Shown here piece by piece: positions 41,263 to 47,924 of a DNA stretch of 64,000 nucleotides. The stretch is taken from IMG/VR virus record IMGVR_UViG_3300028802_000007, positions 62,001 through 126,000 of that record. One strand, given 5' to 3'. The notes beneath the pieces were generated by a model. It was not told the DNA's origin, searched no databases, and saw only the letters and a list, made by a program, of their open reading frames with translations. A program made the translations under genes and the position numbers. The DNA comes from a virus. The stretch's first letter is position 1, and each line of letters opens with the position of its first letter.

Positions 41263-41639
41263 CCTGGACCGTCACCATCCCCGGCCACGTCCCGTCGGGT
41301 AACCACGCCAACAAGATCGGGCGTGGTTACCGGGCGGGCGGCATCGCCTACCCCAAGCTGGTCAAGACCGACGAAGCGGCGGCCTACCAGCAGGGGGCAG
41401 CGATGATCGTGCGGACCGCAAGGCCGTCGGGCTGGAAGTGGGACGGAGGTCAGGTCGTGGTCGAGTACCGCATGTACCTCGACCGCGACGCTGACTGCAC
41501 CAACATCATCAAGACGCTCGAGGACGCGATCTTCCCGGCCCTCGGCATCAACGACTCGTTCGCCCTCCCTAGGGCGATGAGCAAGGAGGTCGTCAAGAAG
41601 GCCGACGCACGCATCGAAGTGACCATTGACTCAGCCTAG
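41257..41639 (+). CDS. RusA-like Holliday-junction resolvase without a normal start codon
   Basis: About 127 residues if read from 41257. The N-terminal VAWTVTIPGHVPSGNHANKI is the RusA pattern I-x-G-x-P-x-x-N, followed by YQQGA, and the metal-binding DADCTNIIKTLEDAIF. The frame is open only from 41157 and has no ATG, GTG or TTG before the internal ATG at 41403, which would remove the conserved N-terminus. So it uses a rare start codon or is made by a -1 frameshift from the upstream gene. It would resolve branched DNA before packaging. Confidence 0.7.
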
Positions 41640-41666
41640 TACTATGACACGATAGGAGGTCAACCC

Positions 41667-41948
41667 ATGGCAGAGATTGTGATCCGCATCCAGGTGCCCG
41701 ACGGCACCAACGTCCGCGTCGATCAGGGCGGTGGCTCCGACAAGCCGTTCGTCCAGCGACCGGCCCCGCCTGAGCCCAACGATGGTGGCTGCCCCACCCA
41801 CGAGGTGGCGTGGAAGCTGGTCCCGGCGGGCGTGAGCAAGAAGACCGGGCGTCAGTACAACGCCTTCTGGGCGTGCCCGGAGCGCGGCTGCGACGAGAAG
41901 CCGTCGTGGGACGATAGCGCCCCCGGTGGTGGCGACCTTCCCTTCTGA
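41667..41948 (+). CDS. small zinc-ribbon protein, unknown
   Basis: 93 residues, AGGAGGTCAACC upstream. Strand N-terminus (MAEIVIRIQVPDG), Pro-rich linker, then CPTHEVAWKL...FWACPERGCDE, a C/H-C-C zinc ribbon like that of topoisomerase- or ssDNA-linked proteins. Overlaps the methyltransferase start. Confidence 0.75.
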   Translation: MAEIVIRIQVPDGTNVRVDQGGGSDKPFVQRPAPPEPNDGGCPTHEVAWKLVPAGVSKKTGRQYNAFWACPERGCDEKPSWDDSAPGGGDLPF

Positions 41949-43686
41949 GGTGGACCTGACCCATGCCTCCTTCTTCAGCGGAGTGGGAGGCGTTGACCTT
42001 GGGCTTGAGCGAGCTGGATGGAGAACCGTCTCCACCAGCGAAGTCGATCCCTACGCCAACGCCGTCCTCGCCCACCACTGGCCGGACGTCCCGAACCTCG
42101 GAGACATCGTTGCTCTCGCCCACGCTGAGGGTGGGGCCCAAGAACAACCGGCAGGGCAGCACGTCAGCGATGCAGCCGGTCATCCTGACTGGTGGGACGC
42201 CACCCTCTGGTCAGGAGGGTTCCCCTGTCAGGATCTCTCCGTTGCGGGCAAGCGCCGTGGCTTCGCGGGCGATCGCAGCAGCCTCGCCTTCGCCTTCCTG
42301 GACCTCGTTGGAGTTCACCGACCTCGAGCCATCCTTCTCGAGAACGTCCCCGGTCTCCTCTCCAGTCATGGGGGCCGAGACCTTGGGGCTCTCCTCGGTG
42401 CGATGGTCGAACTCGGGTACGGCGTGGCGTGGCGCGAGCTCGACGCTAAGCACTTCGGCGTGCCCCAGCGCCGACGACGGATCTTCCTCCTTGGTCTGCG
42501 AAGCGAGGCCGACGACCCTGACGGACGTGTTGCAGCCGACCGCGCCGCTGCGGTTCTCGCTGTCGGCACGCGCTGCGACAGGCATCCTGCGCCGGGCTGG
42601 AAGAAGGGGACGGTCCCTGCCAGCGGACCTCGAAGAGGCGCTTCACTCGTTGGGGGAGGAAACTCCGCCCCCCAGTCCCAGCGCGTCTTTGGCACCGACG
42701 GTGAGTCCCCTGCGCTCAGCGTCCAGAACCGCTACGGAGGACCCCAAGCCCCAGCCGTCCACGTCGGCAGCCTCCAAGTCGGAAGCGGACCCGGAGGTGG
42801 CTGGCGTGTCGGAGCCGACGAGGCAGGGGCCGGGCACGTCATCGTTGGTCCGCCGTCTGACGCCGGTGGAGTGCGAGAGGCTGATGGGGTGGCCGGACGG
42901 CTGGACGATCGCGCCGGGGTGGTTAGAGCGTTCACGAAAAGCCGCCGCGCCCAGACCGACCACGACCACGAGACGTGGGTCGAAGGCGACGCCACCCCCA
43001 CCCTGAATGGCTTCGACTCGTCCGCCGTCCGGGCGACCACCGTCATCAGCCAGTCCCTCGACCAGAAGAACGGCGGTGTCGATGACAACGAGGCCCAGTC
43101 TGGCCTAGCCATGGGCGGTGGCATCATGGACGATCCGCTCCTGCCCACTGGGCTCGACTCCAACCGCTATCGGTGCTGCGGCAATGGTGTCGTCGCCCCG
43201 GTGGCGGAGTGGATCGGGGCCAGGCTCGCCGCCTACCTGAACCAGAGCCCGTGGGTGGTCGTGCCCAAGGGCAACAAGGCCGCCGTGGCTCTGGCCGACG
43301 GGCACTACAGCCGCCGCAAGGTGGGCAGCCCGCAGTTCATGCCACCCGGCCAGACGCTGGTCCTCATCACGCCCGACGACAAGGCCGTCTTCGGCTGGTG
43401 GCGTCCGCACCCTGACTCTGGCATCAAGCAGATGAACGGCCTCGATGGCTGGACATGCACCATCTTCCGCAACACCGGACCGCAGCGGTCGAGCGACCTG
43501 ATCCTCGCCGCCGAGAAGGAGCTCCTCGAGAGGTACGACGTGGGCCCGGACGGCCTGCTGACCTACGTCTGGGACAAGAAGGTCGAGTCAGTCAACCCGG
43601 GCTACTGCTTCAAGGTCGCCGGGTGGAAGCGCATCGGGCGATCGCAGGACGACCGCAAGACCTTGCTCCAGAAGAGGCCAACATGA
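41926..43686 (+). CDS. C5-cytosine DNA methyltransferase fused to a GNAT/Mom-like domain
   Basis: 586 residues from GTG at 41926. FFSGVGGVDLGLERAG is motif I, WSGGFPCQDLSVAGKR motif IV with the catalytic Cys, AILLENVPGLLS motif VI, FGVPQRRRRIFLLG motif VIII and RYRCCGNGVVAPV motif X. However RRLTPVECERLMGWPDGW, normally between VIII and X, is encoded at 42851-42904 in a different reading frame, so the middle is rearranged or frameshifted. The last ~150 residues (ADGHYSRRKVGSPQFM onward) form a GNAT-type domain like phage Mom-related proteins. Together they may make a modified base. Confidence 0.75.
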   Translation: MVATFPSEVDLTHASFFSGVGGVDLGLERAGWRTVSTSEVDPYANAVLAHHWPDVPNLGDIVALAHAEGGAQEQPAGQHVSDAAGHPDWWDATLWSGGFPCQDLSVAGKRRGFAGDRSSLAFAFLDLVGVHRPRAILLENVPGLLSSHGGRDLGALLGAMVELGYGVAWRELDAKHFGVPQRRRRIFLLGLRSEADDPDGRVAADRAAAVLAVGTRCDRHPAPGWKKGTVPASGPRRGASLVGGGNSAPQSQRVFGTDGESPALSVQNRYGGPQAPAVHVGSLQVGSGPGGGWRVGADEAGAGHVIVGPPSDAGGVREADGVAGRLDDRAGVVRAFTKSRRAQTDHDHETWVEGDATPTLNGFDSSAVRATTVISQSLDQKNGGVDDNEAQSGLAMGGGIMDDPLLPTGLDSNRYRCCGNGVVAPVAEWIGARLAAYLNQSPWVVVPKGNKAAVALADGHYSRRKVGSPQFMPPGQTLVLITPDDKAVFGWWRPHPDSGIKQMNGLDGWTCTIFRNTGPQRSSDLILAAEKELLERYDVGPDGLLTYVWDKKVESVNPGYCFKVAGWKRIGRSQDDRKTLLQKRPT

Positions 43687-43847
43687 CCACCACCGTCGCC
43701 ACTCCAGACCACGATCCGCGACCTATCCGTATGCTCGTCCTCGAGGCCGCCATCCGGCGGGCCATCGAGATGCTGGACGGTGAGGGAGATGTCGAGGTAC
43801 GCGAGCTTCTCGAGGAGGCGCTCCGTGAGGGTAGTCATCGCGGGTAG
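43683..43847 (+). CDS. 54-residue helical protein
   Basis: ATGA overlap with the methyltransferase. Helical, acidic (AAIRRAIEMLDGEGDVEVRE, LLEEALREG). Overlaps the next gene's GTG start. Unknown. Confidence 0.65.
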   Translation: MTTTVATPDHDPRPIRMLVLEAAIRRAIEMLDGEGDVEVRELLEEALREGSHRG

Positions 43848-44286
43848 CCGTGCCCTGCCACGCGGCCAGGCTCCGCGCCTGCTGGCTCGCTTCCTCGCCA
43901 AGTTCGATGACGGTGACAGCGTCCTGATCCGCACGCCCAAGATGGGTGAGCCCGGCCCCTTCGAGCGCGACGTCATCAAGCTGTGCGAGCTCTTCCAAGT
44001 CGAGGTCGAGACGTTCACGCCGGAGCCCACGCCGCAGACGCCGGGCCGTGGCTCCGTCTTCCTCCGCGACATCGAGATGGTTGACAAGGCGGACCTCGTC
44101 CTCCTGTTCTTCACGCCGACGGAGGCTGTCGAGGGCTACTCAGGCACGGCCCACATGATGGAGAAGGCGCTCGATGCCGCACGTCCGGTCTACGCCTACA
44201 CCGTGTCGGAGGCCGGCGAGGTGAACCGGCTGGGCGAGTACGACCCTGACGATCTGTTCAGCCACAAAGTTCCGTCAGTACCTTGA
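43825..44286 (+). CDS. SLOG/Rossmann-fold nucleotide-binding-like protein
   Basis: 153 residues from GTG at 43825. VRVVIAGSRALPRGQAP is the N-terminal strand-loop of SLOG-type (DprA/TIR-related) folds, then ADLVLLFFTPTEAVEGYSG and AHMMEKALDAARPVYAY match the acidic-site region of nucleoside 2-deoxyribosyltransferase-like proteins. It could process nucleotides. It ends just at the promoter of the RNA array. Confidence 0.55.
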   Translation: MRVVIAGSRALPRGQAPRLLARFLAKFDDGDSVLIRTPKMGEPGPFERDVIKLCELFQVEVETFTPEPTPQTPGRGSVFLRDIEMVDKADLVLLFFTPTEAVEGYSGTAHMMEKALDAARPVYAYTVSEAGEVNRLGEYDPDDLFSHKVPSVP

Positions 44287-44312
44287 CATCATGGTGTCAT
44301 GCCACTTATTGT
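44283..44312 (+). promoter_or_regulatory. promoter of the Y-RNA array
   Basis: TTGACA (44283-44288), 18-bp spacer, TATTGT (44307-44312); transcription would begin about 44319, the first base of module 1. The -35 overlaps the stop codon of the previous gene. Confidence 0.6.
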
Positions 44313-44318
44313 TCGCGG

Positions 44319-44389
44319 TCTGCGGTGCGTAGCCACGGGGTTACTTCTCTGGAAAGTAATACCTCGAACGGCGATCTTGTTCTCGCAGA
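44319..44389 (+). ncRNA. Y RNA-like module 1
   Basis: Terminal stem TCTGC/GCAGA, conserved GGTGCGTAG after the 5' strand and TTGTTCTC before the 3' strand. The inner part is one hairpin (GGTTACTT / AAGTAATACC). About 71 nt, the size of a plain Y RNA. No open reading frame. Confidence 0.75.
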
Positions 44390-44399
44390 TAACTGAATA

Positions 44400-44540
44400 G
44401 GTGACGGTGCGTAGGCCGGGGATACTTCGTTAATCTTTGGGTCGTGGGTTCGAGTCCCACCCCGGGCCCGCAAGGGCCTGGGTAGCTCAGTTGGTAGAGC
44501 AAAAGACAAGAGACACCTCGTCCACTCAGTCCTCGTCGCC
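44400..44540 (+). ncRNA. Y RNA-like module 2 (YrlA-type, permuted tRNA domain)
   Basis: Terminal stem GGTGAC/GTCGCC with GGTGCGTAG and CCTC. The inner 73 nt (44434-44506) order the parts of a tRNA circularly: anticodon-stem strand TCTTT, T-arm GTGGGTTCGAGTCCCAC (44444-44460), 3' acceptor CCCGGGCCC, GCAA loop, 5' acceptor GGGCCTGGG, D-arm GCTCAGTTGGTAGAGC (44485-44500), then AAAGA pairing with TCTTT. Matches the known tRNA-like domain of bacterial YrlA RNAs. Confidence 0.85.
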
Positions 44541-44549
44541 ACTAGACGT

Positions 44550-44669
44550 GCTGATGGTGCGTATGGGTAGGGGCTACTTCGTTGCTTGAAGTCTCAGTTC
44601 GACTCTGACGGAGAGCTTGCTCTCTGTGGCAGTGGTGCCAACACCTCAACCCGACCTGTTCTCATCGGC
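44550..44669 (+). ncRNA. Y RNA-like module 3 (degenerate tRNA-like)
   Basis: Terminal stem GCTGAT/ATCGGC (one G-U pair) with GGTGCGTAT and TGTTCTC. Inside: T-arm TCAGTTCGACTCTGA (44594-44608), hairpin CGGAGAG-CTTG-CTCTCTG (44609-44626) and D-arm-like GGCAGTGGTGCC (44628-44639), the same permuted order as module 2 with different sequence. Confidence 0.75.
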
Positions 44670-44681
44670 GCTACATCAACG

Positions 44682-44790
44682 TCAGCGGTGCGTAGACCGG
44701 GGTTCCTTCGTTGGAGAGAGCCCACCGGCTTGCTGGTGGGTGGGGGTTCGAGTCCCCCAAGTAAAACCTTGATCGCCTAGTCCTCGCTGA
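44682..44790 (+). ncRNA. Y RNA-like module 4 (T-arm type)
   Basis: Terminal stem TCAGC/GCTGA with GGTGCGTAG and AGTCCTC. Inside: hairpin CCCACCGG-CTTG-CTGGTGGG (44721-44740), then a perfect T-arm GGGGGTTCGAGTCCCCC (44742-44758). The order differs from modules 2 and 3. Confidence 0.75.
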
Positions 44791-44800
44791 TACATCCGTT

Positions 44801-44919
44801 CCAGTGGTGCGTAGAAGAGGGGTACTTCGAGTGCCAGGCCCCGCAAGGGGTCAGCCGGACACTCAACCGGCAACCCGCCGCAAGGCGGTTCGTTCCCTTC
44901 CTCGACTTGTTCTCACTGG
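44801..44919 (+). ncRNA. Y RNA-like module 5 (GNRA-hairpin type)
   Basis: Terminal stem CCAGT/ACTGG with GGTGCGTAG and TTGTTCTC. Inside are a long GAGTG...CACTC stem with CCCC-GCAA-GGGG, and CCGCC-GCAA-GGCGG. No T-loop. Ends 20 nt before the Ro60 start codon. Confidence 0.75.
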
Positions 44920-44939
44920 TACACCGACAGGAGCTTCGA

Positions 44940-46505
44940 ATGGTCAAGCTCGCCGCCCGCACGAAGCGGGCTCCCAAGGCACCGGTCACGTCCACCAAGG
45001 GCCGGAAGCCGGACACCCTCACCTACAACGCAGGCGCAGGGTTCTCCCGTGAAGCCAAGTCGGAGCTGTTCCTCCTGTCCGTGACCAACATGGTCAGCGA
45101 GGACACCTTCTACGAGCGCGGCAAGAACCGTGACAAGCGGTTCGTGGACCTCATCCGTCAGGTCGCCCTCGAAGATCCCGACTGGGTCGCCCGGCTTGTG
45201 CCCTACCTCCGCGACACGATGAACATGCGATCCGCATCCATCGTGATGGCGGCTGAGCTGGTGCATGCCAAGCTGACCCGTCCCGTCGGTCCCGGCACGA
45301 TCAAGAACCGCGACATCATTGCGTCCGCAATCAAGCGGGCGGATGAGCCGGCGGAGATGATCGGCTACTGGATGTCCGAGTGGGGCAAGGCCCTGCCGCA
45401 GCCGGTGAAGCGCGGCATCGCTGACGCGGTCGTGCGCGTGTACAACGAGCGGTCCCTGATCAAGTACGACGGTGGCGACAAGGCCATCCGCTTCGGTGAT
45501 GTCATCGACCTCACCCACCCGGAGGCCAAGGCCCCGTGGCAGTCGGCTCTGTTCAAGTACGCCATCGATGACCGCCACAAGCGGGACATCCCGATCTTGG
45601 AGCGTGCTGAACTCGGCCTGGTCTGGGCCAACGAGGGTGCGATGTCGCTCGACACCGACGCCTTCCGCGCTGCCTTCACGCCTGAGTTCGTGGCGGCGGC
45701 TGGCCTGACGTGGGAGCAGGCGTCGTCCAAGTACGGCAAGCTCGACGCGAAGTTCTGGGAGGCGATGATCCCCTCGATGGGCATCTTCGCCATCGTGCGG
45801 AACATCCGCAACTTCGAGGACGCCGAGATCAGCGAGGCCGCCGCCGACCTGGTCCGGGCCAAGCTCAAGGACGAGGAGACCATCCGCAAGTCGCGGATGT
45901 TCCCGCTCCGGTTCATGGCCGCGTACACCGCGACCAAGAGCCTGACGTTCGCCCGCGAGCTCGAGGCCGCGATCGACCTCGCCACCTCCAACGTGCCTGC
46001 CCTGACGGGCAAGACGCTGGTGATGGTGGACATCTCCGGCTCCATGGACGCGGCGCTGTCCGCCAAGTCGGACGTCAAGCGGCTTGCCGTGGCGTCCATC
46101 TTCGGTGCGGCTCTCGCGATCCGGGCGGAGAAGGCCGACCTCGTGGCGTTCTCGGACACCACGGCGGTCATCCCGGTCCGCAAGACGGACTCGGTGCTGC
46201 GGACGGTGGCTGCCCTCGTGCAGTCCCTGCCGCACGGTGGCACCCAGACGTGGCAGGCGGTGCAGCGCACCTACACCGACCACGACCGGATTGTCATCGT
46301 GACCGACGAGCAGGCCAACGCAGGCTACGCGGGGACGACCCTCCCTGAGGACGCCCGCGTCTACACCTTCAACGTGGCTGGCTACCGTGCCGGTCACGGC
46401 CCGTCGGGCAAGAAGGGGTGGTACACGTTCGGTGGGCTGACGGATGCGGGCTTCACCGCCATCGAGCTCCTCGAGCGAGGGAACGACCAGACCTGGCCGT
46501 TCTGA
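44940..46505 (+). CDS. rsr: Ro60/Rsr RNA-binding protein (TROVE + vWA)
   Basis: 521 residues from ATG 44940 (CAGGAG upstream; a TTG further upstream is not used because it lies inside module 5). VTNMVSEDTFYERGKNRDKRF and DTMNMRSASIVMAAELVHAK begin the TROVE HEAT-repeat ring (about residues 20-350). MVDISGSMDAAL is the MIDAS metal site (DxSxS, about residue 362), and IVIVTDEQAN follows in the vWA domain. Ro60 binds Y RNAs and misfolded or end-bearing RNAs. Adjacent to five Y-like modules. Confidence 0.93.
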   Translation: MVKLAARTKRAPKAPVTSTKGRKPDTLTYNAGAGFSREAKSELFLLSVTNMVSEDTFYERGKNRDKRFVDLIRQVALEDPDWVARLVPYLRDTMNMRSASIVMAAELVHAKLTRPVGPGTIKNRDIIASAIKRADEPAEMIGYWMSEWGKALPQPVKRGIADAVVRVYNERSLIKYDGGDKAIRFGDVIDLTHPEAKAPWQSALFKYAIDDRHKRDIPILERAELGLVWANEGAMSLDTDAFRAAFTPEFVAAAGLTWEQASSKYGKLDAKFWEAMIPSMGIFAIVRNIRNFEDAEISEAAADLVRAKLKDEETIRKSRMFPLRFMAAYTATKSLTFARELEAAIDLATSNVPALTGKTLVMVDISGSMDAALSAKSDVKRLAVASIFGAALAIRAEKADLVAFSDTTAVIPVRKTDSVLRTVAALVQSLPHGGTQTWQAVQRTYTDHDRIVIVTDEQANAGYAGTTLPEDARVYTFNVAGYRAGHGPSGKKGWYTFGGLTDAGFTAIELLERGNDQTWPF

Positions 46506-46960
46506 TGCCACAGCCTCCCGACTTCGATGGGGAAACCTACGAGCGGGACCGCGACCATGAGCGCCTGACCAGCCAACTCGGCAGAGTCAGGTCGCTCATG
46601 GCCGACGGCCACTGGCGGGCCCTCCCTGAGATCGCGCTGGGGACCGGCGACCCGGAAGCCTCCATCTCTGCGAGGCTCCGAGACCTTCGCAAGACCAAGT
46701 TCGGCGGCCTCCGTGTCGAACGTCGCTACGTCGAGGAGGGTCTCTGGGAGTACAGGGTCTCACCACTCGACACGCTGGACGTTCCAGTACCTCAAGCAGC
46801 ACCCCCTCCTCCCCCTCCAGCAAGGCCCAGTCGTTGGGTCTGCACTTCGTGCCAGCAGCCAGCCAGCGTGGACCCGACGGTCTCGCTCGTGCCCAACATC
46901 GCCATCGGCAAGTGCCTCGTCTGCAAGAAGGACTCGACGTTCAGGCGTGTCGGCGCGTAG
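46505..46960 (+). CDS. winged-helix plus zinc-ribbon protein
   Basis: 151 residues, TGATG overlap with the Ro60 stop. N-terminal part (QLGRVRSLMADGHWRALPEI, ASISARLRDLRKTKFGGLRV) is winged-helix-like; then a Pro-rich linker and CTSCQQPASVDPTVSLV...CLVCKK, a zinc ribbon. Coupling to Ro60 suggests a linked role. Confidence 0.75.
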   Translation: MPQPPDFDGETYERDRDHERLTSQLGRVRSLMADGHWRALPEIALGTGDPEASISARLRDLRKTKFGGLRVERRYVEEGLWEYRVSPLDTLDVPVPQAAPPPPPPARPSRWVCTSCQQPASVDPTVSLVPNIAIGKCLVCKKDSTFRRVGA

Positions 46961-46971
46961 ACTCCCCCGCG

Positions 46972-47412
46972 ATGGCGTCACCCACCCCGTTCCCTGACCA
47001 TGTCATGCGCGAGACCGCGCACTGGGCGACCTACTTCGCCAACGATTGGAAACAGGAAGCGCCGCAGTACATCCACTCCCACGACATCTCAGCCGACGGA
47101 TCGCCGCAGTGGCACCCCGACTTCGAGACGTGGATCACCCGCGACGAGAAGCCCTCGCGCCGCAACGGTGCTGAGCGGCTCCGAACAACCAGGGTCATGC
47201 GCCGTCTCAGGCGTGCGGCTGTCCGTGAATACGAGGTGCTCTACAGAGTCCTCGTGCTCAACGAGAGGCTCGAGGAGACGACCGTATGGCTCAACGATCG
47301 CGCACTACGAAACGCCATCCCACTCCAACCGGGCAGGACCGTCCACTACACCGACAAGGACACCCTCGCCCTCGTCATCTGCGGCATCGACTACGCCCGC
47401 TGTTTCTGGTAG
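46972..47412 (+). CDS. phage protein, unknown
   Basis: 146 residues from ATG 46972. RLRTTRVMRRLRRAAVREYE is a basic helix; VWLNDRALRNAIPLQPGRTVHY, and the ending ALVICGIDYARCFW, look like a conserved phage family, but no function can be given. The next gene starts inside its 3' end. Confidence 0.7.
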   Translation: MASPTPFPDHVMRETAHWATYFANDWKQEAPQYIHSHDISADGSPQWHPDFETWITRDEKPSRRNGAERLRTTRVMRRLRRAAVREYEVLYRVLVLNERLEETTVWLNDRALRNAIPLQPGRTVHYTDKDTLALVICGIDYARCFW

Positions 47413-47924
47413 TCGGAGCTCTTCTCACCGCCTGCGGGCCGGTCACATCGGCGGTGGCACCCACACCCACGGCTCTCCGTCAGAGTCCGCACCCCAGTAG
47501 TACCCCTCCGGCGTCGGCAACGCCCCTCCCGACACTGATCCCCACGCCCACTTCCACACCAGAGCCACGCCCGTCACCACGAGCAGTAGCCAAAACAGTT
47601 TCCCGAGCAACGCCCAGGCCTGTTGCACCACGCACCTCCAGCAGCCGTTCCATCAAGGGAACAGCCACATGGTATTGCCTGCCAGGCCGGTCAGCGTGCC
47701 CCCACGGCTACACAGGGGGCCTGTACGCCGCCATCAGCCCGGATCTGAAGGGATTGCGCGGGAAGCGCGTCCGCGTCTGCTACAGGTCATCCTGCGTCGT
47801 CGTGAAGATCGTGGACTGCGACTGTCAGGCCCGTCGGAGCATCGACCTCTTCGCTGACGCCTTCCGCAGGCTGGCTCCGCTGTCGGCGGGCCGGCTCCGG
47901 GGCGTGACCATCTCGTGGTCCTAG
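47286..47924 (+). CDS. RlpA-like double-psi beta-barrel lipoprotein
   Basis: 212 residues from ATG 47286, overlapping the upstream gene by 127 bp. LRPLFLVVGALLTAC is a lipoprotein signal (lipobox LTAC), then a long Pro/Ser/Thr linker, then SIKGTATWYC...VKIVDCDCQARRSIDLFADAFRRLA, the RlpA/expansin-like DPBB fold. Such domains bind or cleave peptidoglycan glycans; Cys pairs suggest a disulfide-stabilised form outside the membrane. Possibly a lysis accessory. The start is uncertain, as no other canonical start precedes the lipobox. Confidence 0.7.
   Translation: MAQRSRTTKRHPTPTGQDRPLHRQGHPRPRHLRHRLRPLFLVVGALLTACGPVTSAVAPTPTALRQSPHPSSTPPASATPLPTLIPTPTSTPEPRPSPRAVAKTVSRATPRPVAPRTSSSRSIKGTATWYCLPGRSACPHGYTGGLYAAISPDLKGLRGKRVRVCYRSSCVVVKIVDCDCQARRSIDLFADAFRRLAPLSAGRLRGVTISWS
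47443..47631 (-). CDS. 62-residue membrane protein antisense to the RlpA linker
   Basis: A frame inside the RlpA gene on the opposite strand: one membrane helix (LFWLLLVVTGVALVW) and an aromatic-proline tail (EGYYWGADSDGEPWVWVPPP). Composition looks real, but the RlpA linker over it is also plausible. Not coupled to a neighbour. Confidence 0.4.
   Translation of the reverse strand: MVQQAWALLGKLFWLLLVVTGVALVWKWAWGSVSGGALPTPEGYYWGADSDGEPWVWVPPPM

Noticed and set aside
44474-44540. Ordinary tRNA gene starting GGGCCTGGGTAGCTCAGTTGG
   Set aside because: The T-arm and 3' acceptor are upstream, not downstream, and there is no anticodon loop in the right place; it is a permuted mimic inside a Y-RNA-like module.
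44721-44758. tRNA with a long variable arm in module 4
   Set aside because: A T-arm and a hairpin are present but no pairing acceptor strands or proper D-arm are found around them.
44319-44930. CRISPR array, because of short repeated blocks at regular intervals
   Set aside because: The repeats are short, differ between units, are flanked by complementary stems rather than spacers, and are followed by Ro60, not cas genes.
44913-46511. 532-codon minus-strand frame opposite Ro60
   Set aside because: The plus-strand Ro60 reading has strong TROVE and vWA motifs; the minus product is a low-quality mirror of the same high-GC sequence.
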